From assembly GCA_947379685.1 (NCBI GenBank), contig CANCOG010000173.1:1-9137 (forward strand): a stretch of 9,137 nucleotides of DNA, given 5' to 3'. The stretch comes from Flavipsychrobacter stenotrophus (GTDB lineage: Bacteria > Bacteroidota > Bacteroidia > Chitinophagales > Chitinophagaceae). Shown here one piece after another: positions 6,846 to 9,137 of this stretch. The notes beneath the pieces were generated by a model, which made no database searches, was not told the origin of the DNA, and worked only from the letters and a program-made list of their open reading frames with translations. Every line of letters starts with the position of its first letter. The first letter of the stretch is position 1. A program made the position numbers and the translations under genes.

Positions 6846-6924
6846 GTATCCAAATAACTATTTCTTCTATAACAGGACGAAATATTCGCCTACACAAAAT
6901 TATTTTAGAATGCACCAAACAATC

Positions 6925-6963
6925 GAGTAGGAGGAAAAGGATTATTTCCCTTTCCTCCTACTC
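6925..6963 (-). terminator. Long hairpin, probable 3' end of the T9SS array transcript
   Basis: GAGTAGGAGGAAA (6925-6937) is perfectly complementary to TTTCCTCCTACTC (6951-6963). Beyond an A/C mismatch the pairing continues for two G-C pairs around a short loop. It lies on the minus strand downstream of the array and upstream of ribF, where a terminator is expected. Read in that direction it is followed only by GATTGTTTGG, not a strong T tract, so it could be a processed 3' end or a repeat element instead. Confidence 0.5.
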
Positions 6964-7222
6964 AAACCACTATATGTACCGTTCAGAATACGGCAGTTTG
7001 TCAGAATAATGGTAGCTGAATTTCGGCATTACCGTGAAAAGTGTTGTAAAATCCTTTGTAGTTCCTTGGGGTAAAGGCTTTGTTGTTGATCGTTGTTTGT
7101 AGGATGGGGCTATGCGCTACTCTGCAATATCAAATTCCATTGCTACTATTTCCCCATTCTTATGCCTTCTGCTTAAATGCCCCTGATTTCAAAAGGTTCC
7201 TGACTAGTGTTGCAGGTTTCTT
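6964..7222. other. Unexplained sequence between the truncated gene and the hairpin
   Basis: No gene is recognised in these 259 bp. On the minus strand, in the frame of the truncated gene at 7411-7223, the reading continues past its stop and is broken by further stops at 7162-7160 and 7132-7130. It is then open for 42 codons (7129-7004), containing SPILQTTINNKAFTPRNYKG and FYNTFHGNAEIQLPLF, before a stop at 7003-7001. That protein-like stretch has no start codon and no family I know. It may be an eroded gene, a dispersed repeat or chance. The adjoining bases to ribF (6846-6924) show nothing I can name. Confidence 0.35.
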
Positions 7223-7411
7223 TCATACCTTCTGTAAACTATCTAAACTCATCCAGTGAGGGCAATATTTAGCCTCATCGTCATTGTCAGGACAGTTTGA
7301 GTAACGTTCAAAGCTTGGGTTCAATACCAGATTAATTTGAGCCTCACTAGCAAAATGCAAGAAACAGATACACGTAATTATCGATACCAAGTATTTCATA
7401 CGCATAGGCAT
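7223..7411 (-). pseudogene. Truncated copy of the array's T9SS cargo gene (5' end only)
   Basis: The first 25 or so residues (MPMRMKYLVSIITCICFLHF...) and the following LVLNPSFE are the same as in the complete neighbour starting at 8699. The next stretch (RYSNCPDNDDEAKYCPHWMSLDS) is a diverged version of that gene's EYSVCPDNEDEANYCNHWTGLDT. Homology then stops at about 7240 and the frame runs into LQKV and a TGA at 7225-7223. At 62 codons against 419 in the intact copy, the Ig-like and sorting domains are missing, so the product, if made, would be exported to the periplasm but could not use the T9SS. It follows the stop of the intact copy by 28 nt, exactly the spacing of the next pair, and is probably still transcribed with the array. 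Confidence 0.8.
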
Positions 7412-7849
7412 ATCGGATAGACGCTTTTTAAATTGCCAATCATTCCCTCACTACCTGCCTAACTAACCGCAAGCCAGTAACAGGGTCAACTAGCTGAACG
7501 ACATATACCCCCCTAACAATTTGCTCCAAATGTATAATTTCTTGGTCACCTGCAATTATACCAGCCAACACCTCTCTCCCCACCACATCATAGACAGTCA
7601 TTTGACTACCCTTTGCGCCTTCAATATGCAGGATATCACTTGTTGGAGACGGGTAAATTGTCAAATTGTCGAATTGTCGAATTGCATCAATTGCAGTGAC
7701 CGTATCAGGCCAAACTCTTACTTTAACTGTATCGAATTTCTTAACATTACAAAGGTCCTGCTCCAAGATATATACTGTAGTTGCCGAAGGCTTTACCCAT
7801 AGGCCGCCTCCACTGTCAATAGGAGTTGGGTTACCTAGCACATACCAAG
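7308..7849. repeat. Direct repeat, copy 1 of the array junction (about 542 bp)
   Basis: This stretch matches 8596-9137 at an offset of 1288 bp, with about 9 mismatches counted by eye and no gaps (about 98% identity). It spans the 5' end of one array gene (signal peptide through NPSFE), the 28-nt spacer and the last 410 bp (Ig-like part and sorting domain) of the gene before it. Copy 2 is cut by the window end, so the true length may be greater. Confidence 0.92.
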
Positions 7850-8699
7850 TATAAGGTATTAATGCCTCGTGGGTCCCCAGGAAAGCACTGTCGCCGGGAT
7901 GGATCAGCGTATCGCTTCCCGCAAAGGGGGTGTTTCCGCAATCAATTACGCTCACATCATCAATCAGGTAAAACAAGAAAATTAAATGGCTGATTCCGGT
8001 AGTATCAATTAAGGGTAACACATGCATGTTTGATTTTGCAGTGAAATTTCCTATAGTAATTAACCGCTCTGTTCCATTTGCGGTAAATACTCCCTCAATC
8101 TTAGTCCAGTTAAGTGTATCACTAATGATATTTGTGTCTATTACCTGCGGCGAACATTGGGTTTGTGTCCATCCCCCTTGATGCGCAGTGTCAATTGTGC
8201 CATCATCTAAATAAGCAGCAATATTATTTATCGCACAAATATTTACTTGTTCTGATACTGTATAAAAAGTGACTCTATATTGATGTCCTCCAACTAAAGG
8301 ATGACTCAAATGTCCCTGTAAATAATCTTTAGCGACCATGTCTTTGTCCGGCCGTTCACAATACATTCTGACTTGCATCATACCGTTTCCTGAACGGGCA
8401 TTGTGATAAAACCTTTCATTAGCAGGTATACTAACTGCCGAACATGTCCCACAAATAGCACAAACACTGCAATATTCTGGTATACCTCCATTCGTTAAAT
8501 GAGCCCAATCTGGGGCACTCCAAACAGTATCTAAACCTGTCCAATGGTTGCAATAGTTGGCCTCATCTTCATTGTCGGGGCAAACCGAATACTCCTCAAA
8601 GCTTGGGTTCAATACCAGATTAATTTGAGCCTCACTAGCAAAATGCAAGAAACAGATACACGTAATTATCGATACCAAGTATTTCATACGCATAGGCAT
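7440..8699 (-). CDS. T9SS-secreted surface protein, complete copy of a tandem family
   Basis: With Met at 8699 the product has 419 residues. A signal peptide (about 1-25, KYLVSIITCICFLHFASEAQ) is followed by NLVLNPSFEEY and a beta-rich N-terminal domain ending in the YLIDDVSV strand (about 244-251). This arrangement is common in Bacteroidota exported proteins and resembles carbohydrate-binding-like sandwiches. A CxxCxxCxxC cluster (Cys77, 80, 83, 86) lies in it. Next comes an Ig-like stalk (about 258-331, PFAGSDTLIHPGD to FDTVKVRV), then a type A T9SS sorting domain (about 345-419: LTIYPSP, VYDVVGREV, RGVYVVQL, ending RQVVRE). The protein is therefore moved by Sec, then by T9SS, to the cell surface or medium. 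Ligand is unknown. The frame opens 5 codons earlier at 8714, but the neighbour copy lacks that ATG, so 8699 is preferred. Met at 8693 or 8687 is also possible. Confidence 0.88.
   Translation of the reverse strand: MPMRMKYLVSIITCICFLHFASEAQINLVLNPSFEEYSVCPDNEDEANYCNHWTGLDTVWSAPDWAHLTNGGIPEYCSVCAICGTCSAVSIPANERFYHNARSGNGMMQVRMYCERPDKDMVAKDYLQGHLSHPLVGGHQYRVTFYTVSEQVNICAINNIAAYLDDGTIDTAHQGGWTQTQCSPQVIDTNIISDTLNWTKIEGVFTANGTERLITIGNFTAKSNMHVLPLIDTTGISHLIFLFYLIDDVSVIDCGNTPFAGSDTLIHPGDSAFLGTHEALIPYTWYVLGNPTPIDSGGGLWVKPSATTVYILEQDLCNVKKFDTVKVRVWPDTVTAIDAIRQFDNLTIYPSPTSDILHIEGAKGSQMTVYDVVGREVLAGIIAGDQEIIHLEQIVRGVYVVQLVDPVTGLRLVRQVVRE
7656..7685. repeat. Tandem 8-bp repeat AATTGTCG inside the coding region
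   Basis: On the plus strand AATTGTCA, AATTGTCG, AATTGTCG and a partial AATTGC follow each other directly. The run codes on the minus strand for AIRQFDNLTI, the joint between stalk and sorting domain. The same run is present in the neighbouring copy at 8944-8973. Because 8 is not a multiple of 3, gain or loss of a unit would shift the frame. Confidence 0.7.
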
Positions 8700-9137
8700 A
8701 TCGGATAGACGCATTTTAAATTGCCAATCATTCCCTGACTACCTGCCTAACTAACCGCAAGCCAGTAACAGGGTCAACTAGCTGAACGACATATACCCCC
8801 CTAACAATTTGCTCCAAATGTATAATTTCTTGGTCACCTGCAATGATACCAGCTAACACCTCTCTCCCCACCACATCATAGACAGTCATTTGACTACCCT
8901 TTGCGCCTTCAATGTGCAAGATATCATTGGTTGGAGACGGGTAAATTGTCAAATTGTCGAATTGTCGAATTGCATCAATTGCAGTGACCGTATCAGGCCA
9001 AACTCTTACTTTAACTGTATAGAATTTCTTAACATTACAAAGGTCCTGCTCCAAGATATATACTGTAGTTGCCGAAGGCTTTACCCATAGGCCGCCTCCA
9101 CTGTCAATAGGAGTTGGGTTACCTAGCACATACCAAG
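8596..9137. repeat. Direct repeat, copy 2 of the array junction (cut by window end)
   Basis: This is the partner of 7308-7849 at a 1288-bp offset, about 98% identical by eye, including the untranslated 28-nt spacer. The left edge is sharp: 67 bp immediately to the left (8529-8595) match the corresponding 7241-7307 at only about 70%. Confidence 0.92.
8728..9137 (-). CDS. T9SS-secreted surface protein, C-terminal part (cut by window edge)
   Basis: This is the last 136 codons of another member of the tandem family. The frame is open through the window end and carries the second half of the Ig-like stalk (WYVLGNPTPIDSGGG to FYTVKVRV) and a complete type A sorting domain (NLTIYPSPTND, VYDVVGREV, RGVYVVQL, ending RQVVRE, then TGA at 8730-8728). 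Over this span it differs from the complete neighbour in only a few residues, for example Tyr for Asp in KKFYTV and Asn for Ser in PSPTND. A GTG at 9129 is an internal valine codon, not a start. The gene is first in the visible array, 28 nt upstream of the complete copy, and the array promoter must lie beyond the window. Confidence 0.88.
   Translation of the reverse strand, partial: WYVLGNPTPIDSGGGLWVKPSATTVYILEQDLCNVKKFYTVKVRVWPDTVTAIDAIRQFDNLTIYPSPTNDILHIEGAKGSQMTVYDVVGREVLAGIIAGDQEIIHLEQIVRGVYVVQLVDPVTGLRLVRQVVRE

Noticed and set aside
6801..6924. FMN riboswitch upstream of ribF
   Set aside because: The promoter-like box ends 10 nt before the start codon, leaving no room, and no conserved aptamer sequence was seen.
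8442..8471. Ferredoxin-like 4Fe-4S domain
   Set aside because: The distal Cys-Pro and second motif of ferredoxins are absent, and the protein is exported.
8700..8714. Upstream ATG adding MRLSD to the intact array gene
   Set aside because: A single base difference removes this ATG in the neighbouring copy (7412-7427), while MPMRMKY is shared by both; the shared start is preferred.
7308..9137. CRISPR array or insertion sequence as the cause of the repeats
   Set aside because: The repeat unit is 1288 bp and consists of coding sequence plus a 28-nt spacer; no short repeat-spacer pattern, terminal inverted repeats or transposase is present.

Overview
The window looks like a chromosomal segment from a Bacteroidota bacterium, most likely in or near the Chitinophagales. 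The evidence is several type IX secretion (T9SS) type A C-terminal sorting domains, promoter-like TAnnTTTG boxes upstream of several starts, no clear Shine-Dalgarno sequences, and a HisRS of the non-E. coli sequence type. No tRNA, rRNA, CRISPR array, transposase or prophage gene was recognised.

Layout. Positions 1-122 (-) hold the first 40 codons of a secreted protein that runs off the left edge, with a promoter-like box behind it. Positions 221-439 (+) hold an orphan T9SS sorting domain with no protein body. An intergenic palindromic element (612-667) precedes the 3' end of hisS. A probable two-gene operon on the minus strand follows: a low-molecular-weight protein-tyrosine phosphatase (2542-2084) and histidyl-tRNA synthetase (2079-688), separated by 4 nt. 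Divergent from it is a secreted S1/P1-type zinc nuclease (2660-3424, +). It converges, with a 7-nt gap, on an unusual leaderless trypsin-fold protease (4445-3432, -). Next come a LamG-like/OmpA-domain envelope protein (5638-4565, -), a short CTTTGCG-type repeat, and ribF (6800-5859, -), which makes FMN and FAD.

The right third (6925-9137) is the accessory part. It is a minus-strand tandem array of near-identical T9SS cargo genes: the C-terminal part of one copy (9137-8728, cut by the window edge), one complete copy (8699-7440), and a third copy truncated after about 60 codons (7411-7223). After the truncation come about 260 bp of unexplained sequence and a long hairpin. The array has a 1288-bp period. 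Signal peptides, 28-nt spacers, Ig-like stalks and sorting domains are about 98% identical between neighbours by eye, while the adjoining N-terminal domain drops abruptly to about 70%. This suggests recombination or gene conversion that homogenises the secretion modules while the ligand-facing body diverges.

The core genes (hisS, ribF, phosphatase) are ordinary housekeeping functions. The nuclease, the OmpA-like protein and the T9SS proteins act in or outside the envelope. The leaderless protease and the tandem T9SS array are the items most worth a second look. All comparisons were made by reading the sequence; no database search was run.
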